Assembly: GCF_000011205.1 (NCBI RefSeq)
Contig: NC_003106.2
Span: forward strand, 62,001 to 126,000
Source: Sulfurisphaera tokodaii str. 7
Lineage (GTDB): Archaea > Thermoproteota > Thermoprotei_A > Sulfolobales > Sulfolobaceae
Direction: 5' to 3'
DNA length: 64,000 bases
The notes beneath the pieces are model-generated. The model ran no database searches and was not told the origin of the DNA. It saw nothing but the letters and a program-made list of their open reading frames with translations. Positions 27,412 to 36,606 of the stretch are shown here, one piece after another; the stretch's first letter is position 1; every line of letters starts with the position of its first letter. A program made the translations under genes and the position numbers.

Positions 27412-28530
27412 TTATTTACTTGCTTCCATTATTACTCCTTTTTTAATTAAATTATTTATCTCGTCATTGTCATATCCTAATTCAAGTAGAATCTCTCTAG
27501 TATGTTCGCCTAATCTTGGAGCAACAGTCTCCTTTTTATTAAAAGGAAACATAATATACTTCATTCCGTTAACCTCATAAACTAATTTATTACCATACCT
27601 TTGGAAAGCTTCAGCCAAGTTAAGCACTGGAGCTACTGGTACATCAGCATCACTTAATACCTTTACCCAATACTCTCTAGTGTTATTCTCAAATATTTTT
27701 TGTAATTCATTTACTATATACTCCCTATTTTCAAGCCTCTTCTGGTTAGTATCGAACATAGCTAAGTCTTCTCTCCCTAGAGCTTTGCATAGCTTAAAAT
27801 ATTGTTCATCAGTGAAAACAGCTACGTAAATATAACCGTCAGCTGTTTTAAACGCTTGATAAGGTACTAAATACCTGTGTGCAGAACCCATTCTCTTAGG
27901 TATTACGTTAGTATTAAGGTACATATATGCATCTTCTAACATCAAGTAAAATTGTGTATAAATCATGGGTAAGTCAATGAAGACCGATTCCCCCTTATTT
28001 AACGATGCTAAGATTAGTATAGTTCCCATTAAAGCAGTTATTATATCTGAAATTGATGTGGCGAATTTTGCAGGAGGCCCTTTTTCCTCTCCAGTCATAT
28101 CCATTAAACCGCTCAAGGCTAATATTGTTGCATCATAAGCAGGATTATCGGCTTCTTTAGAGAAATTTCCAAACCCCGTTATTGAACAGTATATTATGTT
28201 GGGGTTAATTTCCTTCAAAGTCTCGTAATCTATTTTTAATCTTTTAAGTGCAGAGGGCCTATAATTAGTAATCAATATCTTAGCAGATTTTACCAACTTT
28301 TTGAAAATTTCATAACCTTCATTTGTCTTGAGGTTAATTACAATACTTCTCTTTCCTCTATTAGTACTGGCAAAATAAACACTAATCCCATTAATCTCTG
28401 GTTTAATTCTCCTTCTATCATCACCATAGGGAGGGGGCTCAATCTTTATTACATCAAATCCTAAATCGGCTAATATTTCCCCAATTAAAGGTGCTGAGAT
28501 ATTACTACCCAGCTCAAGGACTCTATTCAT
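27412..28530 (-). CDS. Family III CoA-transferase (CaiB/BaiF)
   Basis: 372 residues. LDLG-like start RVLELGSNISAPLIGEILADLGFDVIKIE, NRGKRSIVINLK, and the catalytic Asp in NPAYDATILALSGL (about Asp133). These enzymes move CoA between acyl-CoA and a free carboxylate without ATP. Encoded 12 bp after the MaoC hydratase on the same strand, so the two form an operon, a pairing seen in mesaconate or citramalate metabolism and in carnitine-like routes. The exact acids are unknown. Confidence 0.87.
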   Translation of the reverse strand: MNRVLELGSNISAPLIGEILADLGFDVIKIEPPPYGDDRRRIKPEINGISVYFASTNRGKRSIVINLKTNEGYEIFKKLVKSAKILITNYRPSALKRLKIDYETLKEINPNIIYCSITGFGNFSKEADNPAYDATILALSGLMDMTGEEKGPPAKFATSISDIITALMGTILILASLNKGESVFIDLPMIYTQFYLMLEDAYMYLNTNVIPKRMGSAHRYLVPYQAFKTADGYIYVAVFTDEQYFKLCKALGREDLAMFDTNQKRLENREYIVNELQKIFENNTREYWVKVLSDADVPVAPVLNLAEAFQRYGNKLVYEVNGMKYIMFPFNKKETVAPRLGEHTREILLELGYDNDEINNLIKKGVIMEASK

Positions 28531-28542
28531 ATTGTCATCATC

Positions 28543-29040
28543 TCATTCTTTCTTTTCACCAGTCCAGCTTACCCCTTTCTTTCTAACCATGAATACCCTA
28601 TCAAATTCCACAACCTTTTCTCCCCTTTGATTATATCCCCATGTCCTTATTTTAACTATTCCAAAACCCGGTCTACTTTTGGATTCCCTAACCTCTATAA
28701 CCTCAGCTTCTGCATAGATTGTATCTCCGGCGAAAACTGGGTTTAAGAATTTCACATTCTCTAATCCTAACATGAAACCATTTTGACTCGTTTGTTCAAC
28801 AAGCATTCCCGCTACAATTGCTAAAGTTAAAAAGCCATTCACTACTAACCTTCCCTTAAACGGTTCTCCAGGAAAGTATTTCTCAGTATAATCCTTATTA
28901 AAATGTATTTGATTACTATTGTTAGTTAAGAGAGTGAACCAGATATTATCTACATCAGTTATTGTCCTCCCTATCTTACTTTTAAACCTTTGCCCTACTT
29001 TAAAATCTTCGAAATAAGGACCTTCCGAGTCTTCTGGCAT
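28543..29040 (-). CDS. MaoC-like acyl-CoA hydratase
   Basis: 165 residues with a single hotdog domain. The hydratase-2 motif region reads TNNSNQIHFNKDY: the catalytic His is present, but the Asp that usually stands 5 residues before it is Asn or Ser, as in some mesaconyl-CoA hydratase relatives. PFKGRLVVNGFLTLAIVAGM and the strands VKFLNPVFAGDTIYAEAEV are well conserved. Forms an operon with the CoA-transferase, so hydration of an enoyl-CoA made by that transferase is likely. Function is inferred from family and neighbour. Confidence 0.8.
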   Translation of the reverse strand: MPEDSEGPYFEDFKVGQRFKSKIGRTITDVDNIWFTLLTNNSNQIHFNKDYTEKYFPGEPFKGRLVVNGFLTLAIVAGMLVEQTSQNGFMLGLENVKFLNPVFAGDTIYAEAEVIEVRESKSRPGFGIVKIRTWGYNQRGEKVVEFDRVFMVRKKGVSWTGEKKE

Positions 29041-29338
29041 AATTTAAATATTATAATAGAGTTTAAAAAAGCACTTTTATCAATTTCTGATTTTAAATGT
29101 GATAAGCTAATAACGCGTAAAATCGTATAACTTCAGATAGGACTAAAGGTAAAATTCTAAGGGGTAGTATCTGAGTAATATAAATAATGTTGAAATGAGC
29201 TTTAACTCTTCACTGATGGATTCATAAGAGATAGGTGTATTTATTTTAATAAAAATATCGTGACTTGTTGACTGCACTAGGTTAAATATATTTTGCAACT
29301 AGCATAATTTTTTAGCTTTTAGATCCTTTAATAGTACA

Positions 29339-31297
29339 ATGAAATTAGAAAAAGTGTTAGTTGTAGGAGCAGGTACTATGGGACACGGTATTGCTGAACT
29401 ATTCGCAATAGCGGGATATGAGGTATATTTAAGTGATATAAGTCAAGAAATTCTGGATAATGCATTAAACAAAATTAAGTGGAGTTTAGATAAACTCCAA
29501 GAAAAAGGGCAGTTAAAGGAAAGTACGAGTAATATAATTTCTAGGATAAAGACTGTTGTAGGATTGAATGAAAGTGTGAATGATGCTGATTTTGCAATTG
29601 AGGCTGCGATAGAAAGACTGGATTTAAAGAGGCAAATATTCTCTAAACTTGATGAATTATTACCTACTCATGCAATATTAGCTACTAATACGAGCAGTTT
29701 ATCTATATCTAAAATAGCTGAAGCTACGAAAAGACCGGAAAAAGTTGTTGGGATGCATTTCTTTAATCCCCCAGTATTAATGCAGTTAGTTGAAGTAATG
29801 AAGGGTGAGAAGACTAGTGATGAGACTGCAAAGACAACTTATGAGTTAGCTAAAAAGCTAGGTAAAATTCCTATAATGATAAATAAAGATGTTCCAGGGT
29901 ATGTAGTAAATAGAATTTTAGGAGAAATAATTTCAGCATCGTGTATTATATTACAAAAAGGTATTGCTGATTACCTAACAATTGACGCTGTAGCGAAATA
30001 CAAACTGGGATTTCCAATGGGTGTTTTTGAGCTGTTAGACTATACTGGTATTGATGTTAATTATTATGTTTCTAAATCTTTAGAGGAATACGGGATAAAA
30101 TCTCCTTGTTCAGCTTTATTTGAGGAGAAGGTCAAAAAGAATGAGCTTGGAGTTAAGAGCGGAAAGGGATTTTATTCTTATCCTGCCCCAGGGAAGTACT
30201 CAAAGCCCGAAATACCTAAAGAGTTGGCTGATAAGTTAGATCCAGTGTTAATCATAGCACTAGGAGTTAATGAGGCTTCAAGGCTGTTTAGACAAGGAAT
30301 AGTGAGTAAAGAAGACATAGATTTGGGTGTCAAACTGGGATTGGGATTTCCTAAGGGAATTTTCCAGTATGCTGACGAATTAGGAATAGATAATGTGGTT
30401 AAAGCAATTAATTCACTTTCAGTCGAGGAGCCAGATCGTTTATTATTAGATATGGTCAATGAAGGAAAGTTAGGTATAAAGAGTGGTTCTGGATTTTATG
30501 AGTATGGTAAAGTTGAGGAGAAAAAATTAAATACGTTAATAGTTCGTGTTGAACCGCCCTTAGCATGGATTATATTAAATAGACCGGAGAGGCTTAACGC
30601 ACTAAGTATGGAATTGATAGGGGAATTAAACAAAGCATTAGATGAGTTAGAAAATGACAGTAGAGTAAGGGTTATAATCTTGTCCGGAAGTGGTAGGGCT
30701 TTTTCTGCTGGAGCTGATGTAACGTCTTTCTTAACGTTAAAACCAATAGACGTAATAAGATTTAGAAGCTTACGTGAACTAACCAATAAGATTCAGTTTT
30801 ATACAAAACCAGTTATTGCTGCAATAAATGGTTATGCTTTAGGTGGAGGATTAGAGATTGCATTAGCGTGTGATATTAGAATTGCGTCTGAAAATTCTAT
30901 GCTTGGTCAACCGGAAATAAATCTAGGTATAATTCCCGGTGCTGGTGGTACTCAAAGATTGCCTAAGTTAGTAGGGAAGGGAAGAGCTAAATTACTTATT
31001 TATACCGGTGATATGATACCTGCGAAGGATGCATACGAAATGGGATTAGTTGATATAGTTGTACCTACAGGCAGGTTTGAGGATGAAGTGAGAAGGATAG
31101 CCCTTAAAATAGCTGAAAAATCTCCTCTTTCATTACTTGCTGCAAAATTAGCTATAGAATTAGGCTATGATGCAAATATATTTAGTGGAGAGTATTTAGA
31201 GTCGAGTTTATTTGGCTTACTCTTTACGACTAAGGATGTGCAAGAGGGAGTAAGAGCTTTCTTAGAAAAGAGAAAACCCGAATTTAAAGGAGAATAA
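29339..31297 (+). CDS. Fused 3-hydroxyacyl-CoA dehydrogenase/enoyl-CoA hydratase
   Basis: 652 residues. The N-terminal NAD-binding domain has GAGTMGHG at 10-17 and HFFNPPVLMQLVEV; two helical dehydrogenase domains follow to about 390. A crotonase domain fills about 400-652 with both catalytic Glu residues, Glu506 (GGGLEIAL) and Glu526 (GQPEINLG). This order, dehydrogenase first, is that of the crotonyl-CoA hydratase/(S)-3-hydroxybutyryl-CoA dehydrogenase of the Sulfolobales 3-hydroxypropionate/4-hydroxybutyrate cycle, and it serves beta-oxidation equally well. It is followed at 31 bp by an SDR gene on the same strand. Its role in carbon fixation or lipid oxidation cannot be decided from sequence. 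Confidence 0.9.
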   Translation: MKLEKVLVVGAGTMGHGIAELFAIAGYEVYLSDISQEILDNALNKIKWSLDKLQEKGQLKESTSNIISRIKTVVGLNESVNDADFAIEAAIERLDLKRQIFSKLDELLPTHAILATNTSSLSISKIAEATKRPEKVVGMHFFNPPVLMQLVEVMKGEKTSDETAKTTYELAKKLGKIPIMINKDVPGYVVNRILGEIISASCIILQKGIADYLTIDAVAKYKLGFPMGVFELLDYTGIDVNYYVSKSLEEYGIKSPCSALFEEKVKKNELGVKSGKGFYSYPAPGKYSKPEIPKELADKLDPVLIIALGVNEASRLFRQGIVSKEDIDLGVKLGLGFPKGIFQYADELGIDNVVKAINSLSVEEPDRLLLDMVNEGKLGIKSGSGFYEYGKVEEKKLNTLIVRVEPPLAWIILNRPERLNALSMELIGELNKALDELENDSRVRVIILSGSGRAFSAGADVTSFLTLKPIDVIRFRSLRELTNKIQFYTKPVIAAINGYALGGGLEIALACDIRIASENSMLGQPEINLGIIPGAGGTQRLPKLVGKGRAKLLIYTGDMIPAKDAYEMGLVDIVVPTGRFEDEVRRIALKIAEKSPLSLLAAKLAIELGYDANIFSGEYLESSLFGLLFTTKDVQEGVRAFLEKRKPEFKGE

Positions 31298-31328
31298 AGT
31301 ATTTTTTCTCTCTTTCTTACTCTTTCTT

Positions 31329-32090
31329 ATGTACTCTTTAAAAAATAAAGTTGTAGTTATAACTGGTTCTGGTAGGGGAATAGGTAGGGCATTGGCATTA
31401 AGATTGGCAAGTGAGGGAGCTCTAATAGTGGTTAATGCTAAGAAAAGAGCTGAAGAAATGAATGAGACAGTTAAAATGGTTAAGGATCAAGGAGGTGAAG
31501 CAATAGGAATTTTAGCTGATGTATCAACACGGGAGGGGTGCGAAACACTGCTTAAGAAGACTCTCGATGTCTATAAAGTAGTAGACATCTTAGTAAATAA
31601 TGCTGGGATTGGATTATTTTCTCCTTTTCTTAACGTTGATGATAAGCTTATTGAGAAACATATTTCTACTGACCTTTTATCAGTAATTTATTGTTCCCAG
31701 ATGTTTGCTAAGGAGATAAGGGAAGGGGGTGAAATACTGAATATAGCGTCTGTAGCTGGAATTGTTCCAGCTTATGGTTTATCAATTTACGGTGCTATGA
31801 AAGGTGCAGTAATTACATTAACTAAGTATTTAGCATTAGAATTGGCACCAAAGATTAGAGTTAACGCTATTGCACCAGGTTTTGTTAAGACTAAATTAGG
31901 AGAGAGTATGTATAAATTCTTAGGTATTACAGAAAAAGAGTTTGCTGAAAAAGTTACAATTATGGGAAAACTACTTGAAGCAGAAGATGTTGCGGAACTT
32001 GCTACTGCGATATTAAAAATAGAATCGCTTACCGGTCAAGTTTTTGTAATTGATTCTGGCGAAAGCCTTAAAGGGGGATTAAAATTCTAA
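31329..32090 (+). CDS. Short-chain dehydrogenase/reductase (3-oxoacyl reductase type)
   Basis: 253 residues. TGSGRGIG (12-19) binds the nucleotide, NNAG lies at 90-93, and the catalytic residues are Ser141, Tyr154 and Lys158. The C-terminal VIDSG is typical of FabG/acetoacetyl-CoA reductase-like enzymes. It follows the fused dehydrogenase/hydratase gene by 31 bp, in which a T-run (31302-31307) might attenuate transcription. Likely reduces a 3-oxoacyl thioester or oxidises a hydroxyacyl one. The 3' end is 1 bp from the convergent esterase gene. Confidence 0.86.
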   Translation: MYSLKNKVVVITGSGRGIGRALALRLASEGALIVVNAKKRAEEMNETVKMVKDQGGEAIGILADVSTREGCETLLKKTLDVYKVVDILVNNAGIGLFSPFLNVDDKLIEKHISTDLLSVIYCSQMFAKEIREGGEILNIASVAGIVPAYGLSIYGAMKGAVITLTKYLALELAPKIRVNAIAPGFVKTKLGESMYKFLGITEKEFAEKVTIMGKLLEAEDVAELATAILKIESLTGQVFVIDSGESLKGGLKF

Positions 32091-32091
32091 A

Positions 32092-33003
32092 TTATTTTCC
32101 GTAAAATACTTTTCTTAATACATATCCTATTAATCCTATAGCGTCCCTACCTTGTTCTATAAAGGGAAAGAACGAAACGAAACCATGAATTACATTATTA
32201 AACCTAACACTCGTAACTTGTACACCAGATTGTAAAAGTTTGTTAGCATAAGCCTCTCCTTGGTCTCTTAATGGATCATGTTCAGCTGTTATTATTAATG
32301 CTGGTGGTAAATCATTTAAATCAGCTAATATTGGAGAAAATCTGAAATCCAATAAATCAGCAAAAGATCGTAAATATTGTTGACCGAACCAGTCTATATG
32401 TTCCCTGGTTAGGAAGAACCCCTCTCCATTATCGTAAAGGGATTTTGTTATTAGATCAAAGCTTACTGCTGGATAAATAAGAACTTGGTACTTTAGTTTA
32501 ATATTTTCTTTCTTTGATAAGATAGCAGTTACAGCTGCTAAATTGCCACCAGCACTATCACCACCAACAGCTATTCCATATTTTCCATTAAATTTCTCTG
32601 AATTATTGTATACCCACTTTAATGCGTCAAACGAATCGACTACTGCAGCTGGAAATTTGTTTTCTGGAGCCAGTCTATAATCTACGGAAATTGTAACACA
32701 TTGACAAGAGTTAGTTATAGCCCTACATAGTGGATCATAACTTTCGATGTCGCCGAGAACAAATCCTCCGCCATGATAATAAACTAAAACTCCATAAGGA
32801 CCTTGTGTTTTAGGATAATAAACTCTAGCTTTTATATTTGTTTCACTACCCGGAATGGTTATGTCTTCTATTTTCCCTACTTCTTCTCTTGGTGTAAGAG
32901 ATGAAAATTGTTTAAAAAGCGATCTTATCTCCTCTACAGATGCCTTACCTATAGGTAATTGGATTGTTGATTCTAATAATTTTTTAATTTTAGGGTCTAT
33001 CAT
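32092..33003 (-). CDS. Alpha/beta-hydrolase esterase of the hormone-sensitive-lipase family
   Basis: 303 residues, like characterised Sulfolobus HSL-type carboxylesterases. The oxyanion-hole motif HGGG is at 77-80. The nucleophile is Ser150 in GGDSAGGNLAA, with Asp243 (AEHDPLRD) and His273 (IHGFVSF) completing the triad. There is no signal peptide. It hydrolyses short to medium acyl esters. It is divergent from a TetR regulator gene over a 188-bp region with palindromes, an arrangement also described around the FadR regulator and esterases of the S. acidocaldarius lipid cluster. Confidence 0.9.
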   Translation of the reverse strand: MIDPKIKKLLESTIQLPIGKASVEEIRSLFKQFSSLTPREEVGKIEDITIPGSETNIKARVYYPKTQGPYGVLVYYHGGGFVLGDIESYDPLCRAITNSCQCVTISVDYRLAPENKFPAAVVDSFDALKWVYNNSEKFNGKYGIAVGGDSAGGNLAAVTAILSKKENIKLKYQVLIYPAVSFDLITKSLYDNGEGFFLTREHIDWFGQQYLRSFADLLDFRFSPILADLNDLPPALIITAEHDPLRDQGEAYANKLLQSGVQVTSVRFNNVIHGFVSFFPFIEQGRDAIGLIGYVLRKVFYGK

Positions 33004-33146
33004 TATTTACTACTTTTCGAATTAGATTAAATATTTTACGACGTATAACTGGTTGTTACCGTTTATACAATAAAAATGAACTTTTTTCAAAGTCGACTAA
33101 AGTGTCAATTTTTAATTTTAATAATTTTTATAATAAATAATCTTAT

Positions 33147-33171
33147 CGACCAATAAAGTTTTATTTTGTCG
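33147..33171. promoter_or_regulatory. Imperfect palindrome between esterase and TetR genes, candidate operator
   Basis: The arms CGACCAATAAA and, in reverse complement, CGACAAAATAAA are separated by a couple of bases. The site is 20 bp before the TetR start codon, where it would overlap the transcription start. A second symmetrical sequence, AGTCGACT, lies about 55 bp further upstream, towards the esterase promoter. Both fit a dimeric TetR-type repressor acting on itself and on the esterase. No copy of the motif was found by eye before the other fatty-acid genes. Confidence 0.4.
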
Positions 33172-33191
33172 TTACGTAATAAAGAAAAGAT

Positions 33192-33776
33192 ATGAGAATA
33201 CCTAAGACAAGAAAAGGGATTGAAACTGTAGAAAAAATTTTAAATGCCTCGATAGAAGTTATTGAAGAGAAAGGATTTATGAACACATCTATATCTGATA
33301 TTACAAAAAGGGCTAATGTGGCTTATGGCGTGTTTTATTATTATTTTAATAATAAATATGAGCTCTTTGACGAACTAGTGAGAAAAGCTAATAGGGAAAT
33401 GAGATATTATTTGAAGATAAAAACGGAAAACATTCAGAGCAGAATAGAAAAAGAAAAGGTAGGAATAAGAGAATTTTTAAAGTGGATAAGGGAAAACAAA
33501 GACTATTACAAGTTGTTTATTGAGGCACATGTTCATAGGCCAAATATGTTAATCTGGCATTACACTAAATTAGCTGAAAGGTACTCCATTGGACTAAGCG
33601 AAGCCATGAGAAGAGGGGAGATAATTAACGTAGACCCTGAGGTTCTTTCGTATGTATTAATTGGTATTAGTGAGATATTAGGAAAGAGATATGTAGTGTG
33701 GAACAATGACGAAATACCAAACCATGTTATAACTGAAGCTGATAAAATAATAGAGAATTTGCTTAAACCTAAGTAA
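33192..33776 (+). CDS. TetR-family regulator, FadR-like
   Basis: 194 residues. The N-terminal HTH covers about 15-63 (ILNASIEVIEEKGFMNTSIS, then AYGVFYYYFNNKYELF). The rest is a helical ligand-binding domain. TetR proteins are rare in Sulfolobales, and the known one, FadR of S. acidocaldarius, represses a cluster of acyl-CoA dehydrogenase, hydratase, thiolase and esterase genes until acyl-CoA binds. The same kinds of genes surround this one, so orthology is likely but not proven. The probable ligand is a medium- or long-chain acyl-CoA. Confidence 0.82.
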   Translation: MRIPKTRKGIETVEKILNASIEVIEEKGFMNTSISDITKRANVAYGVFYYYFNNKYELFDELVRKANREMRYYLKIKTENIQSRIEKEKVGIREFLKWIRENKDYYKLFIEAHVHRPNMLIWHYTKLAERYSIGLSEAMRRGEIINVDPEVLSYVLIGISEILGKRYVVWNNDEIPNHVITEADKIIENLLKPK

Positions 33777-34110
33777 TGTACAATTCAGCCTCTTTAAGAA
33801 CTGAATATTTTCTTTAAATTAATATAATTCTAAGAATAAATTATAGTATCGTTATTAACTCTATATCTAAATCAAAGCATATAAAATCTAATTTTGAATA
33901 TCTAATCTTTCTTTATATGAAATCTAATAATTAATAAATTAATAGAATTTATATAAAAATAATAGGTCTAAATTCTATTAATAGATTATATAATATTTAT
34001 TATTATTTTATTAGGAATATTCTATGTGTAACTTAATATCAGCACTAAGGCTGTTCATACGAAAACCGTAACATCAAAGAAATAAAAAAGGAATAAAAAT
34101 AATACTTCTT
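33777..34110. other. Convergent AT-rich gap, nothing recognised
   Basis: About 330 bp, extremely AT-rich with runs such as TATTTATTATTATTTTATT. It separates the TetR gene from the convergent membrane protein gene. No coding or RNA feature was seen; it probably includes the terminators of both genes. Confidence 0.4.
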
Positions 34111-34683
34111 TTATAATGGTAAAGTAAATCCTAGTGCGAAATTAGCTATAGCAGCAAATGTTAAGTACATTAGCCATACTCCAGTGATTAGATGAAAGAC
34201 TCCTTTAATTCGTGTCCAGGTTTTTGATACTAGTAGACTAGCAGGGATATCTGATATATACACTAGCGCTAATAGAGTAAATAGAATACCTACTGGATAA
34301 TCCTTGACACTATAAAATACTAATGCGCCTATAATAGATATCCATAAGAATGCTACAGCCATATAACCATCTACTCTAATGTCGCCTCCATAGTGTTTGT
34401 TTAATCCTAATGCGAACCAATGTACACCATATGCGGTAAAGGCTACTGCTGCCATGTATATCGAATTAGGCGGTGAGATATGGAACAGTGCTATATAAGT
34501 CCATAAAATTACACCAGTTATAAATTGCATAAAACCAGGCATCCATATGCCCCATTCACCTAGCGATTTGTTAAGTGATTCGCTACTGCTTGGATATCCG
34601 CTTACCTCCCAACCTCCATATACGAAATATCCTGTGCCCAATCCGAAAAATCCCAAAGCCAAGGGTAGTAGTGGGAGACCCAT
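34111..34683 (-). CDS. Six-TM membrane protein, AceTr/GPR1-FUN34-YaaH-like
   Basis: 190 residues with about six hydrophobic segments. LPLALGFFGLGTGYFVYGGWEVSG and the later GVHWFALGLNKHYGG resemble the short acetate/succinate channel family (AceTr) in length and in glycine-rich helices, and the fit to AmiS/UreI channels is nearly as good. Either would conduct a small solute such as acetate, which suits a fatty-acid region. Monocistronic, with its own upstream region. Family assignment is moderate only. Confidence 0.6.
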   Translation of the reverse strand: MGLPLLPLALGFFGLGTGYFVYGGWEVSGYPSSSESLNKSLGEWGIWMPGFMQFITGVILWTYIALFHISPPNSIYMAAVAFTAYGVHWFALGLNKHYGGDIRVDGYMAVAFLWISIIGALVFYSVKDYPVGILFTLLALVYISDIPASLLVSKTWTRIKGVFHLITGVWLMYLTFAAIANFALGFTLPL

Positions 34684-35073
34684 TTATAATCCCTATCCTA
34701 TATACCTACTCCATCTAAATATAAAGCTTTCTTAATAGATATCCGTATATATTTAACAGAATTTTTCATAAAATTATTATGCTAAGAAGTCTATGCTATT
34801 TGTGAATTAAACATAGAGACAAATTTACTAACTTCTCACTCTTACTTTAGTCATACCCTATTTAAATTAACCGTCTCATTCTCACTCTATAGTAACAAAC
34901 TCTCATATTACTTACTTAGAGCACAGATCTTAGACTATTCCTAAAATTACCAAGAATTATCTGAAAAAGTATTTCCTATGATTTTTTGTATACAAAAACA
35001 AAATATTTTCCAAATAAATTCCAGTCATTTAGTTTGGCAAAAATTTTTATTTTAGGATTTCCAAATTGTAGAT
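34684..35073. other. Divergent intergenic region with a 16-bp palindrome
   Basis: About 390 bp without a gene. At 34983-34998 there is a perfect palindrome, TTTTTGTATACAAAAA, some 75 bp before the CoxG-like gene. TATA-like TTTTTATTTTA at 35043-35053 precedes that gene's ATG. The palindrome could be an operator; its simple sequence makes chance possible. Confidence 0.4.
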
Positions 35074-35469
35074 ATGTCTATTGAAGGAAGTTTTCATACA
35101 AGCAGAGATGTTAAGAAGTTTTTTGAAAATTATCAAAATTTTATAAGTTGTATACCAAATGTAAAAGATATTAATGATAAGAAATTTAAGTTAGATGCTC
35201 AAGTTGGAGGATTTAGTGTAACAGCTGATGGAGAATTAGTCTCATTTAAGCAAAGTGGGGATACTTACGAATACGAAATAAAAATAAACGGGCCTGGAGT
35301 GACAATTAATATAAAAACTGTATATAAATTGCAAAATAACGAGATCTCATGGTCATCTCATTATAATTATGAGGGTTTTGCCGTATCTATGGTAGGATCA
35401 CTATTAGATACTACAATACAGAACATGATAAAAGCAACAAATGAGTGTATAAGAACAAAATTAGGGTAA
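35074..35469 (+). CDS. CoxG/SRPBCC-fold small protein
   Basis: 131 residues with the pattern of the SRPBCC superfamily member CoxG: an N-terminal strand (MSIEGSFHTSRDVKKFFENY), the central CIPNVKDINDKKFKLDAQVG, and a long C-terminal helix. CoxG proteins help assemble or recruit molybdenum CO dehydrogenase-type enzymes to the membrane, and others bind hydrophobic ligands. It is not beside the molybdo-hydroxylase operon at 54-57.6 kb, so a direct link is not shown. It may belong with the ADH gene 160 bp downstream. Confidence 0.7.
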   Translation: MSIEGSFHTSRDVKKFFENYQNFISCIPNVKDINDKKFKLDAQVGGFSVTADGELVSFKQSGDTYEYEIKINGPGVTINIKTVYKLQNNEISWSSHYNYEGFAVSMVGSLLDTTIQNMIKATNECIRTKLG

Positions 35470-35631
35470 CACAGTATCGTCCTTTTAGTATAATTCTATT
35501 AATGAGAATTTTATGTTTATACTATGCGTTATGCCTACTAAACGTTAAAAGCCATTAGATATGCAACTACTACTGTGAGATTATCAACAGAGTAAGAACA
35601 TTTTTATACGTTTCTAAATATAATATAAGTT

Positions 35632-36567
35632 ATGAAGGCGGCTGTTCTCTATAACTTTAATGAGAGTTTTAAAATAGAAGATTCACAACCCAGAGGTGTC
35701 GGTGTCAAAGTAAACGTGGTAGCAACTGGTATATGCGGAAGGGATATTGTTATTTGGAAAGGCGGATTTAGAAACTTAAAAACACCCATAATTTTAGGTC
35801 ATGAAATTGTTGGGTACTACAACGGTAAACCAGTAGCTGTATACCCAAACATATATTGTGGGAAATGTGAATATTGTAAAAAGGGAAAAGAAAATCTCTG
35901 TGATAATGCTATAATAATAGGGGAAAATCAGAACTACAGCGGGGGTTATGCAGAAGAAGTTATAGTACCAGAGACTAATTTAATACCTCTTCCAGACGAG
36001 AAGTTTGAAAAATATGCAGCTGCACTAGATCCGGTAGCTACAGCAATTCATGCTACAAAGCTAGTTGAACTAAACGACGAAAGTAAAGTTCTAGTTACTG
36101 GTGGTGGAGGAGGAGTAGGTATTCATTTAATTCAATACCTAAAGTACTTAGGAGTAAAGGAGGTTTATGCGTTAACATCTAAAATAGATAAAGTCAAAGA
36201 ATTTACGGAGTATATAATAAATGATGTTAAGGGGCATAAATTTGATGTTGTGTTTGAGCTAGTTGGTGCAAAGACTATAAATGATTCTTTGAGGGCTCTT
36301 AATAAAGAAGGAACTTTAGTACTAATAGGAAATGTTGAAGGAGAACCTATAACGTTAAGCAGACCGGCATTATCCATTATGAGACAACACAAGATTATAG
36401 GATCAGCTTCTTATACTAAGAAGGAATACGAAGAAGCAGTTAAGTTAATTCATGAAAACAAGATAGTTCCAATATACAGAGAATATAGCCTTGATGATAT
36501 AAATCAAGCTTACATGGATTTAGTAAATAGGAAGGTTTTTGGAAGAGCTGTACTAAAAATTAGATAA
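35632..36567 (+). CDS. Zinc-type medium-chain dehydrogenase/reductase
   Basis: 311 residues, shorter than classical ADH. Catalytic zinc ligands Cys35, His57 and Glu58 and structural zinc ligands Cys76, Cys79, Cys82 and Cys90 are present. The nucleotide motif is TGGGGGVGIH. The C-terminal part (GSASYTKKEYEEAVKLIHEN) resembles the acryloyl-CoA reductase of Sulfolobales (3HP/4HB cycle) as well as alcohol dehydrogenases. It may thus reduce an enoyl-CoA or oxidise an alcohol. It is followed 39 bp later by an acyl-CoA dehydrogenase gene with its own TATA-like sequence (TTTATAA at about 36584). Confidence 0.8.
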   Translation: MKAAVLYNFNESFKIEDSQPRGVGVKVNVVATGICGRDIVIWKGGFRNLKTPIILGHEIVGYYNGKPVAVYPNIYCGKCEYCKKGKENLCDNAIIIGENQNYSGGYAEEVIVPETNLIPLPDEKFEKYAAALDPVATAIHATKLVELNDESKVLVTGGGGGVGIHLIQYLKYLGVKEVYALTSKIDKVKEFTEYIINDVKGHKFDVVFELVGAKTINDSLRALNKEGTLVLIGNVEGEPITLSRPALSIMRQHKIIGSASYTKKEYEEAVKLIHENKIVPIYREYSLDDINQAYMDLVNRKVFGRAVLKIR

Positions 36568-36606
36568 GATAAGAAAGTTTTTATTTATAAGCTGTTATAT
36601 GTAATT

